From positions 4,023-68,022 of the forward strand of contig JBAYFO010000014.1 in the NCBI GenBank assembly GCA_041667115.1: a stretch of DNA of 64,000 bases, written 5' to 3'. Below, one piece after another: positions 24,709 to 34,459 of this stretch. A program made the translations under genes and the position numbers. Positions within the stretch are counted from its first letter, which is position 1. Each line of letters begins with the position of its first letter. Source of the DNA: UBA1563 sp041667115 (GTDB lineage Bacteria; Bacteroidota; Ignavibacteria; Ignavibacteriales; Ignavibacteriaceae). The notes under the pieces are model-generated. The model did not search any database. It was not told the DNA's origin and saw only the letters and a list, made by a program, of their open reading frames with translations.

Positions 24709-27099
24709 CTATTTGAGAAGTATCATCTTCTTCATCGCCGAAAACTTCTGCTTCCCGTCCACCGATTCCGCACTTAACCTATAAATATAAATCCCGCTTG
24801 GCAGGCTCTCAGAATTAAATTGCACTTCATAAATTCCCGCAGTTTTTATTTCATCTTTTAACAAATTTACTTTTTGCCCGAGCAGATTAAATATTTTTAT
24901 TTCTACTTTTGAATCAAAGGGTAACATATACTTTATTACTGTTGCCGGGTTAAACGGATTCGGATAATTCTGTTCAAGTGAAAACTTATCCGGTATCTGG
25001 CTATCCATCTTCTCTACATCTGTTCCACCAACGGTTTCTACGTTGTAAACCGTGTAAGTAACTAACCACGGTTTATCCTTTCTGTAATCAACACCGTTAT
25101 AGTTTTGAGGAATCCAGTAAGCATTCCCATCCTGCGGAGATTCCAACCAGAACATTTCTCCTGCAAAATATTTTACATCATTTAAATAACCGGGTCTCGG
25201 ATCGGGACAATTAACCAATACCGATATCTGCTGACCAAAAGTTGTTTTATGCTCCTCCTCTATAGCAATCTCAAACCCCGCGGTAACATTAAAGATGTCC
25301 GGGATACCGGCAGATAAAGAAATTGCTACCGAACTGTTATTTGAAAGTGTAGTTGAACTTGAAAAAGTTTTTGAATTCTCAACTGTAAGCCCCTGGGTCC
25401 AACTAAACCCTAAACTGGCTTTCTTAAGTGTTGGATATAATTGATATCCCGAAGTGGGTCTATTATAATAGGTCCAGATGTTCGAGGTATTAAAATTGTT
25501 CGGCGCTAGCGTTGTAAGATCGAAATCTTTCAAAATAATTTGTGCGTCGGTAACATTAAAAATATATTGAGCTAACCCGACATCGTTCCCACTAAAACTT
25601 TGTAGTGAATATTTAGTCCGGGTTATTGTTGGTTTGTAGAAGCAATAATATCCTAATGAAGATTGGTTTGCCCTTACAGACTGCGAACTCTTAAACTCAA
25701 ATGTTGTGTCCTTAGTTTTTGTATTTGTTAATGCTGCGCTTAGATCTGCTCCTGCGCCCAGTATCCCCAAAGTCCCTGATAAAGATAAAGAAGTCTTTAC
25801 CGCCCATGAAGTTGAATAGGTGGCTTCAGTACTATTTTCTTCAACATACGTAAATACTGATGGACCATACGTATTGTTATAGACCGCTTCGCTGAATGAA
25901 TTAGCATTTAAAGCGAATGGCGGAGGTCCTTCAATAACTCCGAACATCTTCCAATATTTAATATACGCCGGATCGTTAAAAGCTTCCGAGATGGTTTCCA
26001 CCGGTGTAAACTTGTCTGAATCAATACGCCACAGCCTCAAGAATAAACCATTGATTGCGCTATAATCGATGTTGGTGAACCATAGTTCTTTCTGCAGTGA
26101 ATTATCAACTGTCTTAAACCCGGAAAGAAGAGAAGGAAAACTTTTTTTACTATCGGCAACTGAAAAACTATCTATCGTATGCCAGGTTCCCCAAAGTTCT
26201 GTCTCAGAATAAAATTCATTGCTCCCGTAGATCTTATTATCACCCAGGGTAACTATTTGAACCGGTGAACTGGAAGCAGTTCCATTTAATGCACTTCTCG
26301 ATCCCTGCAATAACCCGCTCCCCCAAACCAGTGAACCCGTCAGGGTATTCTGCAAATACCAGCCTTGTATATCGTCAAAGCACATTGTTTTACACACATT
26401 ATCCGTAAACGGAAATGCGATCATTAGATGTTCTTTAGTATCTTTTAATGAAGAAAAAGTTGTAGCGGATAAATTTCCTTCAGGTCTGCTTGTGTATGTT
26501 CCAAGCGGGACCGCTGCTAGGGTATTCCAATTTATACCGTCAGGAGTTGTAACATAATAGATTTCTCTTCTTGGTGTGTCCAACTGAAAAAAGAGATAAA
26601 GCTTACCGTTAAGTGTTGTTGCTGCTACACTTGCGACAGTGGTTACGTTGCCTGAAGTAGTTCCAAAGCTATACATTAGTTGTATCGGTTCTACCCACGT
26701 TGCCCCGTCGTAATAAGTGTACCAGACTTTATCGTCCCCTTTAGTAACAAAGAGAAAAAGCATCCCGTTAAAAACGGCGCATGCAGGTTGTATGCTTGAA
26801 TAAAATCGATCTTTAAAATTAAAATCATAAATTGATTTTGAAGTGGTTTCATCTTTTACCAGTTCAATGTCAATGCCGTTTGCTTTAGCTTTTATATAAT
26901 GGAGGTAATTTAACATCGATGTGTTCAAATGATAATCATCAAAAAATATCCACGTGCTTCCATTGTAATAAGTTCCGCAGACAGCTTTGCATGCGGTTCC
27001 TAAATGTTCCGGGGTAAGGGATATTTGGTTGGTGGTTTGAGCGAAGCATAAGTTCGAAAGTAACAGCACTAATGGCGGAAATAACTTTAGATTATACAT
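24709..27099 (-). CDS. Large T9SS cargo protein with possible aerolysin-like module
   Basis: A 796-residue secreted protein. Signal peptide at 1-20 (ending LCFAQ); about residues 40-370 contain repeated W/Y-rich segments such as YYNGSTWIFFDD and YTYYDGATWVEPIQL, as in a sialidase-like beta-propeller. About residues 420-660 are rich in Ser/Thr beta-hairpins (TSLSLSGTLGILG, then ENSKTFSSSTTLSNNSSVAI and EIAIEEEHKTTFGQQISV), reminiscent of the ETX/MTX2-aerolysin pore-forming fold. The last 85 residues (EQNYPNPFNPATVIKYMLP onwards) are a type A T9SS sorting domain, so the protein leaves the cell through PorU/PorV-dependent secretion. The toxin-like reading is a guess from pattern only. Confidence 0.7.
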   Translation of the reverse strand: MYNLKLFPPLVLLLSNLCFAQTTNQISLTPEHLGTACKAVCGTYYNGSTWIFFDDYHLNTSMLNYLHYIKAKANGIDIELVKDETTSKSIYDFNFKDRFYSSIQPACAVFNGMLFLFVTKGDDKVWYTYYDGATWVEPIQLMYSFGTTSGNVTTVASVAATTLNGKLYLFFQLDTPRREIYYVTTPDGINWNTLAAVPLGTYTSRPEGNLSATTFSSLKDTKEHLMIAFPFTDNVCKTMCFDDIQGWYLQNTLTGSLVWGSGLLQGSRSALNGTASSSPVQIVTLGDNKIYGSNEFYSETELWGTWHTIDSFSVADSKKSFPSLLSGFKTVDNSLQKELWFTNIDYSAINGLFLRLWRIDSDKFTPVETISEAFNDPAYIKYWKMFGVIEGPPPFALNANSFSEAVYNNTYGPSVFTYVEENSTEATYSTSWAVKTSLSLSGTLGILGAGADLSAALTNTKTKDTTFEFKSSQSVRANQSSLGYYCFYKPTITRTKYSLQSFSGNDVGLAQYIFNVTDAQIILKDFDLTTLAPNNFNTSNIWTYYNRPTSGYQLYPTLKKASLGFSWTQGLTVENSKTFSSSTTLSNNSSVAISLSAGIPDIFNVTAGFEIAIEEEHKTTFGQQISVLVNCPDPRPGYLNDVKYFAGEMFWLESPQDGNAYWIPQNYNGVDYRKDKPWLVTYTVYNVETVGGTDVEKMDSQIPDKFSLEQNYPNPFNPATVIKYMLPFDSKVEIKIFNLLGQKVNLLKDEIKTAGIYEVQFNSESLPSGIYIYRLSAESVDGKQKFSAMKKMILLK

Positions 27100-27774
27100 A
27101 ACAACCTCATTTTGTATTTCAAAACTATAACTATTTTTTTAATAGTGCAAAGGTTTAAGAGATAGAAGTCCATAAAAGATTTTATGCCACCGGTGCAGCA
27201 TTAAGTTTTGATTTGTCAAGTTAGCTTACATCTGATCAGTTTGTATAGATATTTTGTATTACACGCAGAGATACAGTGACGCTGATCCACACTCTGTTAT
27301 AACACCTTTGCAACCGGTTCGTATTTGGGCAGGGGCGACCGGGTTATTCTCTCAAGAGGGTATTTCCTTAAAAAGAAATAAATGGTTTATCAGGCTTTAT
27401 CAAAAATCCCACACCTTTGCTTTTCCTGTTACTTTTTCTAATTCCTAAACCGGCAAAGCCGGAACCAAATTGTTACTTTGAATGATTGAATGAAAAACAT
27501 TCATCCATTCATTTCCATTCATCCATACAGTTATACTTTTTTAACCGTTTAATATTCTTGCCATCCTGCCAGTCCGCAACTCAAGGGTCAACTCACTTAA
27601 TTAGGGAGCCATCATCCGCAGCCTAACTATCATCTTTCGTTACTAAAATATTGGTATGTGTCTTCTTTATTCTTCATTCTTTCTACTTGCAACTTTCAAC
27701 TTTCAACTTTCAACTTGCGACTTGCCATGCTATGTCACACCCATCTTTACTCCACGTTATCAATTTCCTTTTTA
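27100..27774. other. 675-bp gap with small repeats, no gene
   Basis: Contains an imperfect inverted repeat AACCGGTTCG...CGACCGGGTT (about 27315-27350), a hairpin CCGGCAAAGCCGG (about 27451), a GAATGATTGAATG/CATTCATCCATTC palindromic stretch (27480-27529) of the same family as 8612-8685, and a short tandem run CAACTTTCAACTTTCAACTTGC (about 27690-27715). The small frames here have composition unlike the surrounding genes and I do not accept them. Confidence 0.6.
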
Positions 27775-29595
27775 TCACCAAACTTTTAAATACAGTAAAC
27801 CGTCTCCGGGATTTTCAAAAGGTCCCGGTGTAGGATTCGTTTCATTCCGCCGCTTGTTAAAATAGTCGGTAGTAATTGTAATCGGTGAACCGTCCGGATT
27901 CTCAAACGGAAGATGAGGAATAACAGCATTCCCAAGTATCTCCGTAGAAATTAATTTGCGTTTTCGTTCTTTCGTCCAGGCTTTCTCAAATTTAATTTCC
28001 AGATAAAAAGCATCCGGCTTCTCAACCAGTTTAATAGCGGGATCAAAGTTCTGTTTGATAAGAGGATTCTTTTCAAACTTAGAAGACCTGGCTCCGTTTA
28101 GAAACACATTGCCCTCCATCCATACCGGTAGTTGAACACTATCGTAACTACTCAAATCAAAACGTTTCACAAATATATTGTTATAAAAGCGGTCGTCTCC
28201 CAAGGGGTTATCGCTAAACCCTGCATGCCCGGTTGAGTGCGCCTTTAAGAATGGAGTTAAACGGGTATCATAAGGAAGCAGCGTAACGGCTCCTGCAAAT
28301 AAATTATGTACATAAGCGCCTCCCTGCGATTGCGTAATTAGCGACATTGGTGAAAGAAAAAGATTGTTGTCCATCAGAAATGGTCCGTGATTAACTTCAA
28401 CAAAAATATCTTCGCCGTTATCGTGAAAGAGATTCTCCGAGACGCGCGTCCCTTGTGCCATCCAATCAAGCCAGAGCCCGCGGATGGTTCTGTAGATGTG
28501 GTTCCGGCTGATAGTAACGTCAAGTGCTGCATGAAACTTGATGGCTGCCAGTTCCGCCCCTGCAAACCATTTTAGTACCCGGATATCATGGATGGTATTC
28601 CCCGTAACCGTACTGAATGCAGCGCCAAGACTTCCTACAATACCCGCTTGCTCGCAGTGAGAGATACTATTGTTGCGTACAAGATGATGTCCGATGTTCT
28701 CCTTCGTCCAGCCGTTAGCATAAGCTCGTTCGATGGTTTTTACATAACCTTCTGCAGAATTTTCGGAAGTGTTATCCCATTGATCGCCGTATTTTCCGAG
28801 TGAGATACCGGAGCAAATGGAATAGTTAACTGCATTGTTCTCAATAATCCATCCTTTACTCCAGTTTGTTCCTATTAATCCTATCTGCTCGGCGGTTGGC
28901 GGCGCCCAGGGGGTTGCTGCATCCGCCAGATTAAAACCGCGCACGGTAATGTAGTTGATCCCACTCTTTTCGGGATAGAATACCGTCTGACGAACGTTGA
29001 TCTCCACCAATTTTTTATTAGGATTAATTTGTTTGAACTGCGCCCAAATTGTGGTACTGTCTTTATCTACTTTTCCGAACCAGAGAGTATTGGTTCCAGC
29101 GGATTTCAGTACCTCATTAAGATTAGCCGCTTCAGTAAGCCAGTTGCTGTTAAGATATACTGCGCCCGTATGATGCTCTCTCCCTTCGGCATTAAACCAG
29201 TCGCCATGAATAAGATCGCTGTAAGGATTGAATCCCCCGAAGAACGAATTAGGAATTGTTACTTTCCAAACATCCCCCTTCTCTTTCACCCAGTTCTTAA
29301 TAACTTCTGAACCTTTAATTGCAACTTTTTCTCCGGGAGCTGCTTCGTAGATAATCCTTTTTGCATCCGACTCCCCTCCACACTTAGGATTAATACGTTC
29401 TCGGTAAATACCTTTATGCACTATGATAATTGTACCGGGCTGCGCAAGGTCTGCCGCGCGCTGAATTGTAAGCAACGGTGCGGCTACCGTTCCGGGATTT
29501 GAATCATTCCCTTTCTTAGAAACGTGGAGTTCACCGCTAAAACTATAACCGGCAGCTAACAAAACAAGTAGAACTATTCCAACAGCTAATTTCAT
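27775..29595 (-). CDS. GH120 beta-xylosidase-like right-handed beta-helix enzyme
   Basis: A 606-residue exported protein (signal MKLAVGIVLLVLLAAGYSFS). LHVSKKGNDSNPGTVAAPLLTIQRA, then KVAIKGSEVI and VTIPNSFFGGFNPYSD, match my memory of the Thermoanaerobacterium XylC beta-xylosidase (GH120). The active-site residues of that enzyme, an Asp nucleophile and a Glu acid/base 23 residues apart, correspond to Asp377 (GLWLDWMAQGTRVS) and Glu400 (IFVEVNHGP), with the same spacing. NNLIAG-type and HDIRVL repeats fit a parallel beta-helix. It would release xylose from xylo-oligosaccharides in the periplasm or outside. GAGG lies 5 bases before the ATG. No xylan-uptake genes are adjacent. Confidence 0.85.
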   Translation of the reverse strand: MKLAVGIVLLVLLAAGYSFSGELHVSKKGNDSNPGTVAAPLLTIQRAADLAQPGTIIIVHKGIYRERINPKCGGESDAKRIIYEAAPGEKVAIKGSEVIKNWVKEKGDVWKVTIPNSFFGGFNPYSDLIHGDWFNAEGREHHTGAVYLNSNWLTEAANLNEVLKSAGTNTLWFGKVDKDSTTIWAQFKQINPNKKLVEINVRQTVFYPEKSGINYITVRGFNLADAATPWAPPTAEQIGLIGTNWSKGWIIENNAVNYSICSGISLGKYGDQWDNTSENSAEGYVKTIERAYANGWTKENIGHHLVRNNSISHCEQAGIVGSLGAAFSTVTGNTIHDIRVLKWFAGAELAAIKFHAALDVTISRNHIYRTIRGLWLDWMAQGTRVSENLFHDNGEDIFVEVNHGPFLMDNNLFLSPMSLITQSQGGAYVHNLFAGAVTLLPYDTRLTPFLKAHSTGHAGFSDNPLGDDRFYNNIFVKRFDLSSYDSVQLPVWMEGNVFLNGARSSKFEKNPLIKQNFDPAIKLVEKPDAFYLEIKFEKAWTKERKRKLISTEILGNAVIPHLPFENPDGSPITITTDYFNKRRNETNPTPGPFENPGDGLLYLKVW

Positions 29596-29742
29596 TTCAT
29601 CCTCTTTATTATTAAGTCACGTTATGCAGAATCAATAAGTAATGTCTTGCTCTAAGCTTTCTATCTAAAAAAAATCAAGAGTAAGTTCACTATCATAATT
29701 TTAGCGAACTTACATCAACAGGCGTGTAAGATGACTAACTCT

Positions 29743-30834
29743 CTAAAAATTAAAATCCTCCGGCTCATTGTTCAAGGCTCTTCCTTTTATAATAGTATTG
29801 TTTATAGCGTCAACCATGTCTTTCACTTCAATAATTCTATTTTCATTTTGATGGGTCTTAAATGCAATGCCCAGTTTTAACCACCGGAGATAATTGCTAT
29901 ACACATTTTCAAGTGCAACATAAACTTTCCGCTTTACGTAAAGATTGGCAGTTTTAATTACGGCACTTCTCCAGTCGTCATTTAATGATTCAATCTCTAC
30001 TCTTTCTTCGGTATTTTTTAAAGTTGCTAAAGCTTCGTTTAGTTCATCATCATTATCAAGTCCATCGGCATAATTCATAATTTTAGCGTATTCAACCACC
30101 TTCCGCTCTTCAAACCTGGTTATGAAATCCAAGAAATTCCTCCCCTGATCATAATAAAAATAAGGGCGCCGGTCTATTGCCTGTTGAGATTGAGCTTTGT
30201 TAACTTTGGCTTCAGGTCTGTTATAATAGAGTTTGCGGTAAAACGTTTCCTTTTCTCCCCTAATATCGGGAAGTTGTAAGCAGGGGTTCCCGGGGCGCAT
30301 ATTGTTATAAAAGAGATACCACTCCGGCGAATCAAGATCGGAATCATCATCATCGCTTTGATAGCTTGATTTATAAATATTATATTGCTGCCATCCATCA
30401 ATAGTCTGTTGAAAAGGGTCGGCGTCTAAGTTGGAATCTTCCGTAAGAATATATTCCCGATACAAGTTAAATTCATCTTCGGAAATGGGAGAAAGGAAGG
30501 GACAATTTTCAATTACCCTTTCCCAGTATAAAAAATCATAGCTTGTTTTAATTTCGGGGAGAGTGATTTGCTCTGCGCGCCATAAACATTGGGCATCAAA
30601 CAATTTCACCTGTTGAATCTCCCACAATTTTTGCTCGGCTATTTCACTGTACTTCAGAACTCTATACTGTTCTTTCTCAAGATAGGTTTTGCCGTAGGTT
30701 AACCAGTCGGCTTTTTTCTTTTTGTAGAAGTCGATAAAAATATCAATACTGCTTTTGCTGTATTGAGCAAAGAAAGATAAGTACTTAGGATTAGTACGAA
30801 GATCATGTTCAATTTCATTCTCAAGGTCCGGCAT
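29743..30834 (-). CDS. Tandem family protein, copy 3 (unknown function)
   Basis: About 363 residues, cytoplasmic, no signal or membrane segment. Third in transcription order of three tandem paralogues. Shared blocks are LRTNPKY near the start; LWEIQQ, QCLWRAEQI and PEIKTSYDF at about 70-105; IENCPF and LYREYI; PEWYLFYNN; a DDWR-containing helix; and the invariant last ten residues LNNEPEDFNF. The protein is rich in Asp/Glu and aromatic residues. An AGGAGG lies 5 bases before the ATG at 30834, so I start there rather than at the GTG one codon earlier. I do not recognise the family. Confidence 0.75.
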   Translation of the reverse strand: MPDLENEIEHDLRTNPKYLSFFAQYSKSSIDIFIDFYKKKKADWLTYGKTYLEKEQYRVLKYSEIAEQKLWEIQQVKLFDAQCLWRAEQITLPEIKTSYDFLYWERVIENCPFLSPISEDEFNLYREYILTEDSNLDADPFQQTIDGWQQYNIYKSSYQSDDDDSDLDSPEWYLFYNNMRPGNPCLQLPDIRGEKETFYRKLYYNRPEAKVNKAQSQQAIDRRPYFYYDQGRNFLDFITRFEERKVVEYAKIMNYADGLDNDDELNEALATLKNTEERVEIESLNDDWRSAVIKTANLYVKRKVYVALENVYSNYLRWLKLGIAFKTHQNENRIIEVKDMVDAINNTIIKGRALNNEPEDFNF

Positions 30835-30962
30835 CACATCCTCCTGATACTTAATGAATTGAATTCTTTTGATAAAAGATAGAAATTAATTTAAATAAAG
30901 TAAAGGGGAAAAAATGGGAAGATTATAAGATTGAAAGATTGCAAGCGGAATAATTAGAAGCT

Positions 30963-31045
30963 ACATTCTGTATTCTGCATTCTGTATTCTGCATTCTGCC
31001 GACTGCCGATTATTTACTGCCTACTAATTCCCGGTTACTACATAC
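30963..31045. repeat. Short degenerate tandem repeats (ATTCTGTATTCTGC, GACTGCC)
   Basis: The stretch ATTCTGTATTCTGCATTCTGTATTCTGC runs into GCCGACTGCCGATTATTTACTGCC between copies 2 and 3 of the tandem family. Comparable runs occur in other spacers (27690, 34460, 37621, 47392, 54820). No ORF. Confidence 0.7.
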
Positions 31046-31052
31046 CGACAGT

Positions 31053-32153
31053 CTAAAAATTAAAATCTTCCGGTTCGTTATTAAGTTTTCTGCCGGTAAG
31101 TATGCATTCCTGATAGAACTCGGACTCTTCTTTGGCAAAGTCAATATTGGACTCGGACTGATGATACTTGAAGGCGATACCGAGTTTTAACCGGTGGAGA
31201 TAATTATCATAAACGTGTTCAAGCGCAGTATGAACTTTCTTTTTAATATAACTATCAGCAGTTTTGATGATTGCGGTTCTCCAATCGTCGTCAAATGAGG
31301 CAACAGACACTTTTTCGTTTGCATGTTTTAGTGTGTCTAAAGCATCATCTAATTTCCAATCGCTATTGAGTTTTCGGTTATCTTCAATTGCTTTAGCGTA
31401 TTGAATCACCTTCTGTTTTTCAAATTTGTTCATAAAATCCTCGAGATTTTTAAGTCCATAATATGAAAAAATAGGACGTTCATCTCGCTGAATTTGCGGT
31501 TGAGAGCTTACTACTTTCTCCATCGGTTGGTCGTAGTAGAGATTCTTATAAAACTCCTCTTTGTCCCCTCGAATATTCGGAAGGAATGAATATGGATTAC
31601 GACCAAGATGTTTATAGTAAAACAAATACCAGCCGGGGAAGTTAATTCCGGAAGCATCCTGGTTTTCGTAAGAATCTTTTATTTCGTCATAGTTCTGCCA
31701 TGAACGAATCAATCCATTGCAAGGTTCCAAACTCAAGTCAGCGTCTTCGGTAAGTATATATTCGCGGTACAGGTTAAATTCATCCTCGGATATTGGTGGG
31801 AGGAAGGGACAATTCTCGATCAAATTATCCCAATATTCAAAGTCACAACTTATTTTTATTTCAGGAATAGTGATCTGTTCTGCGCGCCATAAACATTGAA
31901 GATTAAATAATTTTACATGTTGAATTTCCCAAAGTTTATGCTCTGCAATTTCATTGAATTTCAGGATTCTGTCTTGTTCGTACTTAAGATACCTTTCACC
32001 GTGAGTTACCCAACCGGCTTTCATGTGTTTGTAAGAACCAATGAAAAAATCAATACTAGATTTGCTGTACTGTTCAAAGAAAGTTTTATACTTCGGATTC
32101 GTGCGGAGTTCAATTTCAATTTCATCCGCCATAGCTTTTTCTTTTTCGAACAT
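31053..32153 (-). CDS. Tandem family protein, copy 2 (unknown function)
   Basis: 366 residues, clearly paralogous to its two neighbours: LRTNPKYKTFFEQYSKSSID, LWEIQHVKLFNLQCLWRAEQI, LIENCPFLPPISEDEFNLYREYI, PGWYLFY, DDWRTAIIKTADSYIKKKV, and LNNEPEDFNF at the end. GGGAGG six bases before the ATG at 32153 fixes the start. The middle section (about residues 150-240), between PF.PPI and the RP.FSYYGL motif, is the most variable part among the copies. The sequence says nothing definite about catalysis: there is no nucleotide-binding loop, metal-binding cluster or DNA-binding motif that I can see. Confidence 0.75.
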   Translation of the reverse strand: MFEKEKAMADEIEIELRTNPKYKTFFEQYSKSSIDFFIGSYKHMKAGWVTHGERYLKYEQDRILKFNEIAEHKLWEIQHVKLFNLQCLWRAEQITIPEIKISCDFEYWDNLIENCPFLPPISEDEFNLYREYILTEDADLSLEPCNGLIRSWQNYDEIKDSYENQDASGINFPGWYLFYYKHLGRNPYSFLPNIRGDKEEFYKNLYYDQPMEKVVSSQPQIQRDERPIFSYYGLKNLEDFMNKFEKQKVIQYAKAIEDNRKLNSDWKLDDALDTLKHANEKVSVASFDDDWRTAIIKTADSYIKKKVHTALEHVYDNYLHRLKLGIAFKYHQSESNIDFAKEESEFYQECILTGRKLNNEPEDFNF

Positions 32154-32260
32154 TACTAACCTCCCGGTAAATTAATGAGTGTACTTATATGTTTAACAAA
32201 AACAAGAAGTAAGTTTATATTTCGATGTATTGTGTTTGAAAGTTGATTACTCATAACTGC

Positions 32261-33358
32261 TTAAAAATTAAAATCCTCAGGTTCGTTGTTAAGTTTCCTG
32301 CCCGTGAGAATTTCTTTATTAACAATCTCTATCATTCTTCGAGTCCATTTAATATTTTTATCACTCTCATGGATTTCAAATGCAATCCCAACTTTTAGTC
32401 TGCGTAGATAATTCTTATAAGCAAGCTCAAGAGCAAGATAAACTTTCCTTTTAAGGTAAAGGTTAGCTGTAGTAATTATGGCTCTTCTCCATTCATCATT
32501 AGATGAATCAAGTTGAATTTTTTCTTCTGCATATTTCAATGTTTCCAAAGCATCATTCAATTCTTCATCATCCTCATCTTCACCGGAAAAATGCATGCAT
32601 TTAGCATATTCAATTATTTTCGCATCTTCAAACCGCGTAACAAAATCGAGAAGATTTTCGTCGTTATAATAATCGAAAGAAGGGCGTGTGTCTATTTCCG
32701 TACTAGGTTGTTGCGGCTCGGTAGTTGCTTCTTCGTAAAGATGATTCAATGTGCGATAATAATATTCTTTCTCATTCCGGATATCCGGAAGACGCAAGTA
32801 TGGGTTTCCACCCCGCCTGTTATTATAAAAGAGATACCATTCGGGCATTTCGCCTTCATCCTCATCATCTTCAACAGCCCTTTTATATTTATCATAATCC
32901 TGCCAGTCAAAAAAAGTAAACTGATATGGAACAACACTTAGATCGGCATTTTCGGTAATGATATATTCTCTGTAAAGATCAAATTCTTCTTGGGTAATCG
33001 GAGGGATAAAGGGACAATTTTCAATTGCTTTTTCCCAATAATCAAAATCGTAACTAGTTTTTATTTCGGGGATGTTAATTTGCTCAGCGCGCCATAAACA
33101 TTGCAGATCAAAAAGTTTTGCCTGCTGAATTTCCCAAAGTTTTTTCTCTGCAATATCAATGTATTTCAGTACCCTATCGCGTTCAATTTTTAAATAAAGC
33201 TCGCCATATTTAAACCATGACGCTTTCTCCTTCTTGTAATATTCAACAAACCGATCAATACTTGTTTTTTCGTATTGTTCAAAGTAAGCTTGATATTTGG
33301 GATTAGTACGAAGGTCTTCTTCTATCTCTTTTTCAAGTTCAGCCTCATTTATTTCCAT
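32261..33358 (-). CDS. Tandem family protein, copy 1 (unknown function)
   Basis: 365 residues, the first in transcription order of the three paralogues. It shares EEDLRTNPKYQAYFEQY, LWEIQQAKLFDLQCLWRAEQI, AIENCPFIPPI, MPEWYLFYNN, LPDIRNEKE, NYLRRLKVGIAFEIHES and LNNEPEDFNF with the others. An acidic run (EDDEDEGEM, then SGEDEDDEEL) marks the variable middle parts. AAGGG lies seven bases before the ATG. A DUF5683-like membrane protein gene precedes it on the same strand at 33516-34385. Three separate genes with preserved frames suggest each copy is used. Confidence 0.75.
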   Translation of the reverse strand: MEINEAELEKEIEEDLRTNPKYQAYFEQYEKTSIDRFVEYYKKEKASWFKYGELYLKIERDRVLKYIDIAEKKLWEIQQAKLFDLQCLWRAEQINIPEIKTSYDFDYWEKAIENCPFIPPITQEEFDLYREYIITENADLSVVPYQFTFFDWQDYDKYKRAVEDDEDEGEMPEWYLFYNNRRGGNPYLRLPDIRNEKEYYYRTLNHLYEEATTEPQQPSTEIDTRPSFDYYNDENLLDFVTRFEDAKIIEYAKCMHFSGEDEDDEELNDALETLKYAEEKIQLDSSNDEWRRAIITTANLYLKRKVYLALELAYKNYLRRLKVGIAFEIHESDKNIKWTRRMIEIVNKEILTGRKLNNEPEDFNF

Positions 33359-33515
33359 AACGTTACCCTTATAAGTTAATGGTTAAAATCTTTTAGATGA
33401 AAATAGAAATTTATTGAGAGAAAGTAAAGATGAAAAGATTACAAGATTGAATCGTTAGATTGTTTATTCAATCGTTCCTTCTGCCTTTTGAGTTTTGATA
33501 TTTGACTTTTGAACT

Positions 33516-34385
33516 TTAAAAACTATACTTCACATTTAGCGTTGGATAGAACGTTACATCGCCGCCCGTGTTAAGTTGATTTACTCTAACATTTACTGCT
33601 ACGTCTTGATTAAATGAGATTGCAGACCAGATGGCATCCAAGCCTGAGAGAAGATGATTTACATATAATCCAATCACAGCTTTATCAGAAACATTATAGT
33701 AATCATTTGCTTTACCGCGCATCTTGGAGTAATCGAGAAAATTAGGAGAGAGAATATGGAAATCAGTTTCGCTCTGGATCGCATCATCCCAACCATGACT
33801 ATATTGCGGATACTTCCCAATCAATTCATAATACTGCTGCTCACCATGAGGCGGTAGCGCGTGAGAATATCCCGAACCGAGATCACGTTCAAGTCTGTTT
33901 AACTCCGCATGATTCACCGTGCCGTCGCTGCTTATTACCGAGTACTGCGAAACGTCAATTGATGAATTAATGTAAGCCGCATTATTAATTGTCCACTCTG
34001 CATAGCGTTTAATCGACCAATGTCCATCTGCGTAATTTTGGAAATAGTTTGTCTGGTTATCCCCTTTTTTATTATACGAAACAGCCAGAACAATTGCACC
34101 CGCTTCAACAGCGGCAAAGACTGCTGCCTTTAAATAATTTCCCGTGTAGAATTCTCCAGCGCCGGGAAGAACAATAGAGAAGAGCCCGGCAAGCATCGGT
34201 GATTTTTTATTAGGAGATGGAAACGACATATTCTGCTGCGGCAATTCAGTGTTATTAAATAATAGTCTCGAATCTGCATGAAGATTACCGGAGAGGATAA
34301 GTTGCTCGCCCGGTTTTAATTGTGCAAAAGAAGCAATGCTACCTATTAAGAATATACCAACCATGAATAAAGAGAGTTTTTTCAT
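33516..34385 (-). CDS. DUF5683-like exported or membrane protein
   Basis: 289 residues: signal peptide MKKLSLFMVGIFLIGSIASFAQ, then KKSPMLAGLFSIVLPGAGEFYTGNYLKAAVFAAVEAGAIVLAV. The PGAGEFYTGNYLKA phrase is typical of DUF5683-type proteins, in which a conserved loop between two short hydrophobic helices is followed by an exported C-terminal part; here that part ends VNQLNTGGDVTFYPTLNVKYSF, like the last strand of a barrel. Function unknown. It is the gene upstream of the three tandem paralogues, with a 157-bp gap. Confidence 0.72.
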   Translation of the reverse strand: MKKLSLFMVGIFLIGSIASFAQLKPGEQLILSGNLHADSRLLFNNTELPQQNMSFPSPNKKSPMLAGLFSIVLPGAGEFYTGNYLKAAVFAAVEAGAIVLAVSYNKKGDNQTNYFQNYADGHWSIKRYAEWTINNAAYINSSIDVSQYSVISSDGTVNHAELNRLERDLGSGYSHALPPHGEQQYYELIGKYPQYSHGWDDAIQSETDFHILSPNFLDYSKMRGKANDYYNVSDKAVIGLYVNHLLSGLDAIWSAISFNQDVAVNVRVNQLNTGGDVTFYPTLNVKYSF

Positions 34386-34459
34386 TTCACATATTAATGT
34401 TTAAGAATTAAGAATACAGAAGTAAGAATAAAAAAATCCATTTTGCTAACTACTTTTTT

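Noticed and set aside
27254..27448. 64-codon plus-strand frame in the large gap
   Set aside because: Crosses an inverted repeat, has no ribosome site and no recognisable features.
32513..32941. 142-codon plus-strand frame
   Set aside because: Lies antisense within a tandem-family gene whose paralogues share the minus-strand frame; Phe/Ile-rich composition typical of antisense frames.
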